A DNA stretch of 64,000 nt from the NCBI GenBank assembly GCA_024803745.1, contig JANJXV010000017.1:1943001-2007000 (forward strand). Direction: 5' to 3'. The notes under the pieces were generated by a model that worked only from the letters and a program-made list of their open reading frames with translations, did not search any database and was not told the DNA's origin. Position 1 is the stretch's first letter; every line of letters starts with the position of its first letter. Positions 22,078 to 33,455 of this stretch are shown here, piece after piece. This DNA comes from Megascapheus bottae. Its lineage: Eukaryota > Chordata > Mammalia > Rodentia > Geomyidae. Position numbers and translations under genes: made by a program.

Positions 22078-22083
22078 TTTATT
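22078..22083 (-). other. Polyadenylation signal relic of the CCNB1 retrocopy
   Basis: TTTATT on the + strand, that is AATAAA on the minus strand, about 20 nt before the A run at 22057-22051. This is the normal spacing for the cleavage site of the source mRNA. Confidence 0.8.
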
Positions 22084-22311
22084 TAACTTGGGTTAACATA
22101 GATTGTACAAGTGGGAGTATAAATTAAAACAACAAGTGAGTAGTTGTTGCTAGTTATATTCACAAAGATTTAAGACAGACTACTTTAAGATTTAACAAAG
22201 ATGCAGAGAAAAACACTTGTGTATACTGCTGACAACACTGAGAAAGTCATCTGACTCTGCCTGAACACATACACTTTGGGAAATCTATCACTTTAAGAAA
22301 ACGCTGTATAA

Positions 22312-22551
22312 GCCAGGCATAAGCCAGGTGGTGGCTCACAACTGTAATCATAGCTACTCAGGAGTCTGAGATCTGAGAATCAAGGTTCAAAGCCAGCCTG
22401 GCACAAAAAAACCCAGCAACTCGGATCTCCAATTTATCTCTAGAAAATGGGAAGTGGAGCTTGGCCCAGGGGTTGGGCAGTAGCCTTCAGCTGAAGAGCT
22501 TAGCGACCATGCCCAGGCCAAGTTCAAGCCTCATGCCCACCAAAAAAAAAA
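22312..22551 (+). repeat. B1-headed composite SINE inside the CCNB1 pseudogene
   Basis: Head GGTGGTGGCTCACAACTG and GTCTGAGATCTGAGAATC, linker AATTTATCTCTAGAAAATGG, right arm with GGGGTTGGGCAGTAGCC, A tail. It interrupts the 3' UTR part of the retrocopy and so is younger than it. Confidence 0.88.
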
Positions 22552-24700
22552 TGGTATAATCTTTAACCAGAATTATATGGGCAATGGACAAATGTAATCT
22601 CAATGTCAACAGGTCAATAACTGTGTACATCATGTATCCATAGTATATGATACATAAATATAGAAAGGCCTACACGTTGGAAAGAATATTGCTGTGTACC
22701 AAATGGACCCATTAAACTCTCCCAGGCAACTTACATATATTGATGTTTAGAAAGGAGAGGCGAACTAGATGCAAATTAACTTTTTGTTATTAACATCCTG
22801 TTTCAGTTTCCTAACCAATAAACAAAAACACATAAAATGAAAACTGGATTTTTATTAAAGTAAAAAAACGTTAAGTTGGTAACTCAACAAAGTGCTGAAA
22901 ACAGAAGCAGAGCAGCAAGCACCTGAAGAAACACAAGCGAACTAGGGATGAAGTAGCAGCTTTGTCTGAAAAACAGAATTAGGTAAGAAGGTCTCCAAAA
23001 TGACTTTGCTCATATGCAGTCATTTTTATATATCTTTACCATATTAAAAAATCTAGGTACATTAAAAATAGCCATGTATATAAACATGTAAGTGCCAATT
23101 ATATACATTAGTTGGAGTCCCTGGTAATCCAAAAGTAGCATAAAAAACAAAAAGATTTTCTAAAAAAAAATATCCTTTTACTATAACTTAAAGGTTACCC
23201 CAGAATAGAAAGTAACCACATTCAAATGAGTTAGGCTATTAAAAGTAAAAATGGCCACCAGGTTAATTAAAAATCCAGCCAATATAGTATAATATGTACA
23301 AACAGGACATGGGTACCAATTTTATTTGCATCTATTATTATAGTACTCCAGCTCAAGTTATACCGTTGTCACAGCCTTGGCTGTCTTGAACTAGTGCAGA
23401 ATTCAGCTGTGGTAGAATGATGATGTTAGCATGCCTAGATGTAGCATACTTATTGTTGATAATCATGTGCTTTGTAAGCCCCTGATTCACCAGGACTACG
23501 TTCTTAGCCAGGTGCTGCATCACAAGAAGAAGAGAATCCTAAGTGTATGTATGACAAGTAACGCTGTAGAGTTGGGGTCCAGTCACCATTATCTAGACTT
23601 TTTAGGGCTAAGCAAAAAGCTCCTGTTGTAATTTGAGAAGGAGGAAAGTGCCACCATTTCATAGTCCAACATAGACAGTTCTATCAGGTATTTAGCTAAT
23701 GTATGCTGTTCAACATCAACCTCTCCCATTTTAGGGGTAGAGGGAAGCCCAGACTAAAGTTCAAAGCTCTTAGCATCTTCATTTCCATCTGTCTGATTTG
23801 GTGCTTAGGGAAAGTATTGTTAGTTACAAAAGTAAAATCACCAATTTCTGGAGGATACATTTCTTCATATTTGCTTGCAATAAACGTGGCAGTGACATCA
23901 ACCGCCTGCAGCATTTTCTTGGGCACACAATTATTCTGCATAAATCTATCAATAATGGAAACAGTCATGTATATGGTCTCTTGCAGCCACTGGAATTCCA
24001 TTTGAACCTGCACTTGCCAGTCAATAAGGATGGCTCTCATATTTCCAGTGACTTCTTGACCCAGCAGGTGTTTTGGTCTGACAGACTGTTCTTCCTCAAG
24101 TTGTCTTAGATAAGCATAAATATCTTTTACATATTGACTGCAAAGATTTGGATCCGCTCCATCTTCTGCATCCACATCATTCACTGCAAGTATTACATCA
24201 GAGGAAGTCTGACACAAGTATTCTTCTGCAAGGGCACATCCAGATGTTTGGATGCTTGGAGAGGAAGTATCAACCAAAACAGGTTCAGGTGAAAGTTTTT
24301 CTTAACAGGCTCAGGCTCAGGTTCAGGCTCTTATCTGAGGCTCTTGTTCCATCTCTGGTACACTCACAGGGGCCTATGCCAGAGGTTTTGGTAGATTTTT
24401 TAGCAACAGCTTTTCCAGTAGCTGAAGATTTTACTTCCTAAGAGGTACTCTGGCCTGTAGCTGTTCACTGTTTTTATTACCAGTATCTCCAAGAACAGTT
24501 CTTGGTCTCAGCCCAGGTTTAGAAGCTGCTGCAGTGGGCACAGGCACACGATTTGCGCCTGCCATGGTGACCTTGACCTTATTTTCAACATTAATTTTCG
24601 TGTTTCTGGTGACCCGGAGCGTCAAGTTTCCTCTTCACTCAGTGGGCAGAAGCAGAAGCCGGGGGCTCACAGACCAACAGCCATTCTTTCTCAGTGCACC

Positions 24701-24717
24701 CACCCCTTTTGTCATTC
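24701..24717. repeat. Target-site duplication of the CCNB1 retrocopy, right
   Basis: Exact copy of 22032-22048. It directly follows the 5' UTR-derived sequence of the retrocopy. Confidence 0.93.
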
Positions 24718-24760
24718 TCATCCACCCCTCCCACCCTCCCCTTTCCTCACTTTTCTTAAT
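24701..24760 (-). repeat. Dispersed repeat R, right part split by the retrocopy
   Basis: Polypyrimidine segment (TCTCATCCACCCCTCCCACC) continuing the R copy begun at 21990. The equivalent purine-rich strand precedes GGTGACAYTGATCAAG in the copy at 46215. Confidence 0.5.
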
Positions 24761-24764
24761 TTTT

Positions 24765-24870
24765 AGGTTATGGTTTTTTTGCCATTTAACAAGACAATTG
24801 ATGTATACATGTATCTGATCTGTGACATCCCTTCCACATCTTCCACCCCCTTCCATCCACCTCTTCCCTT
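24765..24870 (-). repeat. Dispersed repeat R, second adjacent copy
   Basis: The reverse complement has GATGTCACAGATCAGATAC and CTTGTTAAATGGCAAAAAAA, aligned with the other R copies. It is followed by the same kind of polypyrimidine tract. Confidence 0.55.
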
Positions 24871-25324
24871 GTATTTCTCAATTCCTTGGCATATACCTTG
24901 TACTCTTGCCCTTGCTCTATCTTATTTTCCCATTCATTCTCCTACCGTTCTCCTCTTGACCCCACTCTCCATAGACACTTTGCAAGTTCCCATTTCCTAG
25001 AACTCATTCTCTTAGGTTTGGAAGAGCAGCCATAGAAAGAGAAATGCCTGGGAAGAAATATCCAGGTACTGGGTCAACCACCATACCAGGAAATATGGCT
25101 TTGAGATAGAATTCGCACCATTGCTGGTATCATTCATCTTGGGAAATTTTCATTTTTTAATGTGATATTTGAAGTCTTCTTCCCCTGGTTCCAAAGAATG
25201 ATTTCAAGATGACAATTTAAGTTGATGGTATTTAAATATTTTTCTCAATGAAATAGCAATTTTCTTTTGTTAACACAGGGGCTTAAAATCATTCTTTCAT
25301 GATTTCACTTGACTTTATTCACCT

Positions 25325-25490
25325 TAGGCTGGTGTTCTACCACTTGAGCAACACATCCATGTCTGGCATTTCCCTGGTTAAATAAAGAGTCTCAATGATT
25401 TTTTTATGCAGGCTAACTTTGATCCAGGATCCTTAGATCAGATTTTCGTAAATATCTAGGATGAAAGACATAAGTCACCTATGCTCAGCA
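25325..25490 (-). repeat. B1-headed composite SINE, antisense, very old
   Basis: GTGTTCTACCACTTGAGCAA of the right arm and GATCCTTAGATCAGATTT of the head are still recognisable. The ends are eroded. Confidence 0.6.
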
Positions 25491-25749
25491 AAAAAGTAGC
25501 ATTATTTTTAAGTGCAAGAAAATAGGCTAGAATGTGCTCTATATTTGAAAATTCATGGTGTCCTTTTGGCTTTTTAGTATTGGAGGAACTTGGTGATGAT
25601 AGAAAACAGAAATTTTCAAGTTCTCTGCTGCTTGCCAGACATTGCTGATGGTATTTGTAGGTCATAGGAAAGATAGTATGGGATACTTTTGTAGTCATAC
25701 ATACAAGATCAGTGTCTGAATATAGCTTCATGACTTTCTCCTCTTCCTT

Positions 25750-25752
<3 letters not shown>

Positions 25753-25799
<47 letters not shown>
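25753..25799. repeat. (GT)n microsatellite
   Basis: About 23 pure GT units at the tail side of the antisense SINE that follows. Confidence 0.95.
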
Positions 25800-25800
<1 letters not shown>

Positions 25801-25985
25801 TGTGGACACTGGAATTTGGTGTTGTTTCTTAGCTTTTTCACTTGAGGCGAGATCTCTATCCCCAGAGTCACATTCCTAATTCACTGTTTGTTGGTGGTGA
25901 TAATTAATTGTGGATAAGCATCTTGATGACTTGTCTATCCAGATTGGCTTTGAACTACGATCCTCAGATCTCAGCTTTTTATGTA
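25800..25985 (-). repeat. B1-headed composite SINE, antisense
   Basis: AGCTTTTTCACTTGAGGCGA in the right arm, GGTGATAATTAATTGTGG linker, then ACTACGATCCTCAGATCTCA of the head, which is cut short. Confidence 0.72.
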
Positions 25986-26953
25986 AACTTCAGCCTCTTT
26001 CTTGCCTATCTTTTGCTGGCTTGTAGAGAAAAGATTGAAGTGGCAACCACAAATGAGACTAGCAGCCCTATTTTTGATAACTGGTACATACACATTGTAA
26101 AAAGATTCTTTCATCCCTCTTTTACAGGAGGATCTGCCCATGTTTTGTTCTAAACGAAGGAGCCATAGCATAAATGCATAGGTCACTTCACCCCTTGGAA
26201 AAAGAAAACAGTAGGATTCAAAAAACAGTTCCTCAAAACATAAAATCAATAGTTATCTAGAACCAGAAAGAGAGAATATTTCCTTTTTGAAAACTTCTCA
26301 GGTCTGTGACAATGTCCAACAGTGTGAGAAAGATCTGAGACTGGACAGGGTTGATGCTATTGACCATTTTAGTAGCTAAATGATTCATAATTTTATCCAA
26401 TTAGTAACTGTTTTCCATTTCTCAGGAAATGGTCCAAAAATATACAGTCGTAATTGACAGGATTTCCAAACTAGTTGTTATTTACTAAAAGTGTTGATTT
26501 AAAAAATTGAGCAGAGGGACATGTGGGGGGGATGTTAATGTCTGTCCAGTGGTGCTTGGATGAGCAAGATAATTATACCCTAGTCCACTGCAGATGCTCT
26601 GGTGTTAGCTTTGGCAGTTTCCCCATTCTGTGAGCAAATAATTTTCTATACTAAAGTTAGTATTTATTTGCTACAAATGAAGCTCTTTTCCAGCAATGGA
26701 TGGATCATTTCCTTTATTAGAAAGAGGAACTGAACTGACAGGAGTTTTTATTGTCTGAAACACATCTGCAAATCTGATGCGATAGAGAGGAGATTCACAT
26801 GATTACTCTGCCCATTAAAGAGGGTATAGTGATTTTTAAAAGCTAATTATTAAAATAACTGGCATACCATATGCTTATAATCATTTTGAGTGATTTAAAT
26901 CAGGATTTTAAAATGTCTTTTTAAAAGTTTTCAGCCTGTATTGATATTCCTTT
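25986..26953. other. Intronic sequence, nothing recognised
   Basis: Unique-looking sequence with no repeats or exons recognised. Confidence 0.4.
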
Positions 26954-27220
26954 TTTGTGTGTGTGTGTGGGTGATGGGCTCCCTGAGCTCTTCAGCTCAA
27001 GGATACCACTCTACTCCTGGGCCTGGGCACTGTCCTTGAGCTCGTCAGCTCAAGGCTAATGCCCTACCCTTGAGCCAATCCCCGCTTCCAGTTTTCTAGA
27101 GGTTAATTGGAGATAAGAATCTTAGGTCCTTTTGTGCCAGGCTGGCTTTGAACCTTGATCCTTAGATCTCAGCTTCCTGAGTAGCTAGTATTACAAATAT
27201 GAGCCACTGTACTTGGCCTG
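26954..27220 (-). repeat. B1-headed composite SINE, antisense, with internally duplicated right arm
   Basis: A short GT tail is followed by CCCTGAGCTCTTCAGCTCAA and then, about 45 bp later, a second GTCCTTGAGCTCGTCAGC, so part of the right arm is present twice. The head ends AATATGAGCCACTGTACTTG. Confidence 0.78.
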
Positions 27221-27404
27221 GCCTCATGTTCTTACTTGGGTTTTTTCACTCAAGCCTGGCCATACTTCCACTTCTGTCTTTGGTGATTAATTTGAGATGA
27301 GTCTCTCAGACTTTTCTGCCTGGGGTGACTTCAAACCTCAGTCCTCAGATCTTAGCCTCTCAAGTAACTAGGATTACAGATATGCCCTATAGTGCCCAGC
27401 AAAA
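27221..27404 (-). repeat. B1-headed composite SINE, antisense, truncated at the tail side
   Basis: CAAGCCTGGCCATACTTCC, then TTTGAGATGAGTCTCTCAG, CAGTCCTCAGATCTTAGCC and GTAACTAGGATTACAG. It directly abuts the preceding SINE. Confidence 0.75.
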
Positions 27405-27620
27405 ATTAAGACAATGGGCCTGGAGTTTGGCCTAGTGGTAGAGTGCTTGCTTAGCACACACAAAAACCTGGGTTTGATTCCTCTGTACCACAAACATAGA
27501 AAAAAGGCAGAAGTGGTTCTGAGGCTCAAGTGGTAGAGCTCTAGCCTTGAGAAAGTCCAAGGGCAGTGCTCAGGCCCTGAGCTCAAGCCCAGGACTGGCA
27601 AAAAAATAATTAAGACAATG
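27405..27620 (+). mobile_element. IDL-Geo SINE with 12-bp TSD
   Basis: Head GGCCTAGTGGTAGAGTGC (A box) and TGGGTTTGATTCC (B box), then the A-rich linker, right arm GAGGCTCAAGTGGTAGAGC and GAGCTCAAGCCCAGGACTGG, A tail. Direct repeats ATTAAGACAATG lie at 27405-27416 and 27609-27620. Confidence 0.93.
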
Positions 27621-29486
27621 TTGATCATCTGATCCATTTTTAATTTTAATGGGCAATTAGTCAGTACATAGTAAAAGAGACCTTAACTTATAAGCATTGT
27701 AAATATCTTAAAATTTTTCTCTACCTTTACATTTCTGACAAATCACTTTACAGCTATGTAATATCTACATAGAGTTTACATTGTATAAATTTTATCAGAC
27801 ATGTATGTGAGAGTACTGGTTTGAAATAGATGAATTTTTCTTTCTGGCCAATAATGAGCAAATTTATTTGCATAATCCATGAAGTTTAAGTACCATGATT
27901 GTGTATATGAGCAATAGAGAAACAAATGTTTTGGCAGAGAGCTAAAGAAGAAGGGAGGAGTCCTATTTTTATAGTTCCTCTGTTCTCTTCAGACCATTGC
28001 CTCCAGCAACACAGCAACAGGCAAACAAAACTATTTCTCAAGTCTCCATATTTTTCCAACCACATAATGCAATATACGTGTACTTAATAAAACAGGAATG
28101 TAACTTGGGTTTAGTTTGCAGTCCTAGTCCTGAATCTCTCAAGAATAATCATTGTTGACTAAATTGTTATAAGATTCAACTTTTCACAAACAATTAAGTA
28201 CCAATTGTATGAATGGATTTTATATTAACTAAGATTCAGATATTTACATTGTTTTTAATCTATATCCTCAACTCTCCAGCATGCTGGGTGAAAAATATCC
28301 ACTAAAGGATAAAACATTGTACAAATTATATATCACCACTATCAGAGGCAGAAGCAAAATGTCCCTTGTGGCCTGTGCAGGGAGAAGATAAATCTCCCTG
28401 TGATAAAGGTTTCTAAAAGAGGTCAACTTTGAATCCAGCTTTTAGGATGAAGAAGTTTGTCTAGTAGGGATACCGGAAGATAATATCCCACACAAGGTGA
28501 CAAAGAACTAGATCAGATTTCTCATTTGCAGATGAGCTTTATCAGTGCATACACAAGAACCACTTCTAGGTTAGATGGTATTGAAAATAGTAGATGACCT
28601 TATCTGAATCTGGTCTTATCTGAGCATGGCTTCTCTTATTGAAGAAAGAGTTGCAGTTGAAGAATTGGAACAAATTCTATATAGTTCTGACTAGGAAACC
28701 TGACTGGTATGAGTAGTTGATAGTAATCAAGATTTTATTACCCAGATATTCATAAATAAATTTAATATTTCATAGTCACATTGGTATCAATAAACCATAG
28801 TGTCAGAAGTTGTCCTGCTGATAATGGAATCCTAGGATTCCAGATAACCCCAAGGTTAGAGATCATGGAGAACTTTTTTTCCATAGTACCTGTTAGAATT
28901 TAGAGATAATTTTTTTCTTGGCTCCTTAAGGCTGGATTTCTATTTCTGTCTATATGTGGAAAGAAGCAACTGAGTAAGGACCACTTCTAGAGATCAATCA
29001 CTGCTTCCAGTGTATCATACAAAATTGGAAATAGCTAAGGTGATGCTGTGAGACGATGTGAACTTCCTTCTCGCTGTAAAGATCACTACCTGAATTCACT
29101 TGTCTATCATTTAACCTTTCATGTACAAGTCATTATTGGCCCCTGTCCTCTATGCCACTATGCACATGCATACTTCTATTTTCCTTTCCCATTTGGAAAT
29201 GTATTTATGTGCATTCAAACACAACTCAGACAATTATCTCCTCCTTTTAGAAGAATCTTTGAAATGCTTTAGGATTAAGCAATCTTAACAGGTTACGGGC
29301 CTATCTCTACATATTTGTCTTGAACTTGCTCCTATCCAACAATAAGAATTTTGCAAAAATAGAATCAAAATGAAAAAAGACACAACATTGGAATGTGATC
29401 AACTAAAACAAACTGCCTGGTTAACAAGTTAATAAAATATATGGAGAAAAATACATCCTTCCCTAAGATAAGACCCCAATACTTGA
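27621..29486. other. Long repeat-poor intronic stretch
   Basis: Nearly 1.9 kb without a recognised SINE or L1, uncommon in this window. AT-rich, with no exon-like open frame. Confidence 0.45.
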
Positions 29487-29691
29487 ACCAGTGGTTCATA
29501 ACTACCTGGTTAAGAGGCTGAGATCTGAAGATCAAAGTTCAAAACCAGCCTGGGAGGAAAAGTCTCTGAGACTCTTATTTCGAATTAATCACCAAAGAGC
29601 CAGAAATAGAGCTGTGTTTTAGATGGTAGAGAGCAATTCTGAGGAAAAAAATGTTTGGTGCGGCACCTACATTCTGAGTTCAAGCCTCAGT

Positions 29692-29694
<3 letters not shown>
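29487..29694 (+). repeat. B1-headed composite SINE
   Basis: GAACCAGTGGTTCATAAC and GGCTGAGATCTGAAGATCA of the head, linker TCGAATTAATCACCAAAGAG, right arm ending GAGTTCAAGCCTCAG. The tail continues as a CA microsatellite. Confidence 0.82.

Positions 29695-29742
<48 letters not shown>
29695..29742. repeat. (CA)n microsatellite as SINE tail
   Basis: About 23 pure CA units starting directly after CCTCAGTATT, the usual end of the right arm. Confidence 0.95.
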
Positions 29743-31082
29743 ATGCATGACCTTAGCTAATGGATCACCCACATTTTCCCTCAAACTATGCATTATTATG
29801 ACTTCTTACTGCACTCTTGCATTCTCTAAAGATAAACAACAACCATGATTTTTGTAAAAAAAAATACTTTATAACCCAAAACAAAGGAACATCACTCTTT
29901 ACCAAATCATTTAATTACTGAGAAATGCGTTTTTGGCCTGCATCTTCTATCTTCCTGTTATTTGTCTATAGTCTCTATTATCTTATTCATTAGTTCTGAC
30001 AACAGATTGTATCTTTGCCTGATATATGTGTTACACGTTTCCATCCTAAAATATTCTACTATGAGTTCTGTGCTGCATACTTGGAAGATGAGGTTAAATC
30101 AACCTTGGGAACATAGTGCTGTCATAAGTCCAAATAACTCAGGGGTGGAATGATATGGGTATAAAGAGATCAATAAGGCAAGAGAATCCGTGCTTTACAA
30201 AGTAATGCAAAATGGGAAGAAAAAACTATCAGTCAAGCACTGGGGCATAAATAAAGGAAGAGTGTGCCATGCTTGGGAAACCCTTTCACTACAGTGAGCC
30301 ATTATTCTGTAGGTAGTAAATTTCTCTTATGTTCTCCCAACTCTTTTAATATAGGTCATTCTAAAAATACAGCTGTAAGAGTCATGGGCACATTGATCAG
30401 TCTGACGTTGCTCTTCCTTCCCTCCTAATAGAATAAAATGAGAGTATGGCTGATGAATGCTAAAAAGAACATTTCCCAATACTTTCAGTTGTGAGTGGTG
30501 ACACTGGTTCATTCTCTCTTCGTAATGAGGATTTGTATAACTCACATCTTTGTAAATATGAATTATGCAAATACATTTCTGTTCTTTGAAATGATTTGAC
30601 ACAACAAGGCCCTCATAAATGCCTAGTTTTGTTGGAGCGCTAGATGGGATACAAGAAAATTGTAGAAACTAGCAATTTGGGAATTAAATCCTTTAACGAG
30701 TAATAGGTATTGAGATAGCATGCATCCGGAAGCAATGTTTTTTCTTTTCAGCCAAAAAAGCATTACATGATTTTAAATTTTCAGCAATAAATGGAATAGC
30801 TTGCAGACCCATGGAAGTAAATTTTATGGACATTCAAAAATAGAAATTTATTTTTGTGAGTTAACGGTCAAGGCAATTTTGTGTGATTGGCCCAGAACCT
30901 TTGACTGACGATCTAAGGGAGGTGATCCTCATATACTGAGGACTTTTCAGAACTTTTATTTTCAATGTGAAGCTAAATAAATGAAAGATCTTTTATAAAA
31001 AGGATTCATTATAATATGTTCATACATGCATATATTGTTTGATAGAATACATCCCCCTTTTTATCCTTTCTTATTCCCTTTT
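29743..31082. other. Intronic sequence, nothing recognised
   Basis: No recognised repeat or exon. Several short open frames lack identity. Confidence 0.4.
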
Positions 31083-31287
31083 TATTTATTTATTTCCCAT
31101 TCCTGGGGCTTGAACTCAGGGCCTGGGCAATGTCCTTGGGCTTTCCCAAGGCTAGCATTTTACCACTTGAGTGACAGCTCCACTTCTGGTTTATTTCTGT
31201 GTATGTAGTACTAAGGAATTGTACCCAGGGTTTCCTGCATGCTAGGCAAACACTCTACTTGGACTAGGCCATGCTCCCAGCACCCCC
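31083..31287 (-). repeat. IDL-Geo SINE, antisense, moderately old
   Basis: CATTCCTGGGGCTTGAACTC, CCTTGGGCTTTCCCAAGGC, GTGTATGTAGTACTAAGG and AATTGTACCCAGGGTTTCC. The TATT-rich segment at 31083-31096 is the former A tail. A small insertion (TTGG) lies near the head A box. Confidence 0.85.
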
Positions 31288-31488
31288 TCTTTTGTTGAAC
31301 AACTTTTTGGTCTGTTTGACAGTACTGTCTCTTGAACTCCCCAGTGTCATTTTCAAATATTTGGTGGATATTTGCATATTACAATCTCAAAGACTTTCCT
31401 GTGTGTGCTGGCTTCTAACCTCAGTCCTCAAATCTCAGACTCCTGAGTAGCAAGAAATTACAGGCATGAACCATTAATACCTTGCATT
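31288..31488 (-). repeat. B1-headed composite SINE, antisense, old
   Basis: Only the head is clear: CAGTCCTCAAATCTCAGAC and CCTGAGTAGCAAG. The right arm is heavily eroded. Confidence 0.6.
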
Positions 31489-32017
31489 GTTTTTCATATT
31501 ATTAACTTTAAGTAGTTGTACCAAGGAGCTAATATTCAAAACCCAGTTTATGAACTCAAAACATCTTGGTTAATATTATCCCTTTGAAAATTCTCATCCC
31601 TCTTTTCAAATATCTGCTTTCTTCACTTTTCATAATTGTATAAGATAAGCACTGCATTTTTTCCTTCACTTCCCCTCTTCCGTCTCTTCATTCATATATC
31701 TCCTTCCCCTTAACCCTATTCTACTCCTTTAAAGTACCCCTTTTCCTGGTAATTTACTTTGTTGATCTTTGTTGACCTTTTCTAAGGAATTACACTGAGT
31801 TCTTCCCTGAGTCTATTATGTTTTGTATGCAAATATAAAGTAATTTAATATTTTAGGAGATTAAAGTTTAAGACTCAGTAGAGGTTGTTATTACAGTCCT
31901 TAGAATGTGAGAACAGGAAAAATAGATTAGAGATGATTATTTTAATCTGTATGTGCAGTGGAGAACTCCTAGACCAGAGCAGAAAGAGTAGACTGAATTT
32001 TTAAAAAGTGGAGGCAA
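31489..32017. other. Intronic sequence with a pyrimidine-rich part
   Basis: 31600-31780 is rich in CTTCC-type sequence and might be a remnant of repeat R, but the diagnostic motif is missing. Nothing else recognised. Confidence 0.35.
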
Positions 32018-32245
32018 GTTGGGTACCAGTGGCTCAAGCCTGTAATCTTAGCCACTCAAGAGGCTAAGATCTGAGGATCTCAGTTCAAAGCCAGCCCAGG
32101 TGCAAATCGTCAGTGAGACTTTATCTCCAATTAATCACCAGAAAACCAGAAGTGGCACTGTGACTCAAGTGATGGAGAACTAGCCTTTACCCTTGAACTG
32201 AAGAGCACAATGACTGTGCACAGGCGCAGAGTTCAAGCCCCAGAC
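32018..32245 (+). repeat. B1-headed composite SINE
   Basis: GGTACCAGTGGCTCAAGCC, GGCTAAGATCTGAGGATCTC, linker CTCCAATTAATCACCAG, right arm GTGACTCAAGTGATGGAG to GAGTTCAAGCCCC. It has no A tail and runs straight into an L1 fragment. Confidence 0.85.
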
Positions 32246-32441
32246 CTTTCCATTTCCTTATAAACAAGGCAATGTCATTCTTTATGATGGAAGCATAAAA
32301 TTCCATTGTGTGTATATACTACATTTTCTTCCTGCATTCATCTCCTGAGAGGTATCTGTGTTGGTTGCATATCTTTGCTATGGTAAATAAAACAGCAATG
32401 AACATAGTTGTTCTGGTAGCTTTAGTGTGGCCCAGGAATAA
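32246..32441 (-). mobile_element. L1 ORF2 3' fragment, antisense
   Basis: CTTTCCATTTCCTTATAAAC, GCATAAAATTCCATTGTG and TTTGCTATGGTAAATA match the ORF2 C-terminal region seen in reverse at 38450-38630. Internal fragment without a 3' end. Confidence 0.85.
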
Positions 32442-33233
32442 CAAAAACAAGTGGCTCATGGTAAAGGAAACAGACATGCGGTTAGAACTGGACAGAAATA
32501 CCCCTTTCTCTTATAACTAATAGAAATAGAAACACTGAACACACTTTTCTATAAGGAGGATTTACCTTTCCATTGCTTTTTTTCTGTTTTTTTTTTAAAT
32601 TTGCATTCAGAATTCTTATGTGAACCATTCCTTCCTAAACTTGCTATTTTTTTTCCTGAGGATTTCAAGGATCAGTTATCAGTGATTGTACTTTATCTTT
32701 TAAAATATTTTTTCATGGCAACATTTTTCATCATGACTTCACACTGTGGCACCCCATCAGTTCTAATTATATGTTCTATTTTACATGTGCTGTGGTATGG
32801 ATCAAATTTTTATAGGTTAGCTGAGAATTAGAACTTATTGGTCTTTGATGTATTGCAATAATTTTGCTCTAACTAGATCATTTTTTAAGTCAATGTCTGG
32901 GGCAGACATTCTTACTGGTGGCAGTTTAGGAAGCTTATCTAGAGATAAGAAACATATCTTCTATTCACAAAACTTTCAGGACAATGATATACAGCAATGC
33001 ACAGTAATCTAGCAATACAGAAATCTAGTCCTAAAGGCTGGAATTATCTCTGGGATGCTTCCTGCAATATACATGTTTTATAAACTAGAACCAGAAGCTT
33101 CCCTACTGTTTGTTATGGTTTTGCATCCTCTTGTGATGCTGTCTGTATGCACTTATGCAAGTGTAGGTCAGTGATGCCTACACAAGTGTATATGCAAATT
33201 AACATATAAAAATAGTTTAGTAAAATGAAGATT
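32442..33233. other. Intronic sequence, nothing recognised
   Basis: AT-rich, without recognised repeats or exon-like sequence. Confidence 0.4.
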
Positions 33234-33455
33234 CAGGCTCTGGTGGCTCACACAGGTAATTCTAACTACTTAGGGAGATTAAGATCTGATGATTTGCAGC
33301 TTGAAGCCAGCCTTAGCAGGAAAGTCCGTGAGACTTTTACCTTCAATTAACCACCAAAAAGCCAGAAGTGGTAGAGTACTAGGCTTGAGAAGAAGAAAAA
33401 TAAAAGCTAAGGAGTAGAGTTCAAACACTAAGTTGAAGCCCCAGTATTCCCTCCC
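33234..33455 (+). repeat. B1-headed composite SINE, old
   Basis: CTCTGGTGGCTCACACAGG, GATTAAGATCTGATGATTTG, linker CTTCAATTAACCACCAAAAA, then a right arm with a deletion before GTTGAAGCCCCAG. Confidence 0.75.

Larger units (their letters stand above)
22049..24700 (-). pseudogene. CCNB1: Processed pseudogene of cyclin B1
   Basis: An intronless retrocopy of CCNB1, the cyclin that activates CDK1 at mitotic entry. The CDS-derived part runs from 24625 to the TAA at 23358-23360. Visible landmarks are the destruction-box region (RTVLGDTGN near 24500), an acidic proline-rich repeat (24300-24345), the CDK-binding motif MRAILIDW (24020-24045), [13 protein letters not shown] and [14 protein letters not shown] of the cyclin box, and a C-terminal part in shifted frames. 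Lesions: the start codon is TTG, there is a frameshift near 24300 after the acidic repeat, and a deletion of about 8 codons with frameshift lies near 23728. The 3' UTR continues to AATAAA (reversed at 22078-22083) and a short A run (22051-22057). Exact 17-bp target-site duplications flank it. It lies antisense to the host gene and cannot make full-length cyclin B1. Confidence 0.96.

Noticed and set aside
23696..24277. 193-residue cyclin B1 frame as a functional gene
   Set aside because: It begins within the coding region, ends at a frameshift inside the cyclin box, and sits in a processed copy with target duplications.
23703..24441. Plus-strand open frames opposite the cyclin B1 copy
   Set aside because: Antisense shadows of the CCNB1 retrocopy.
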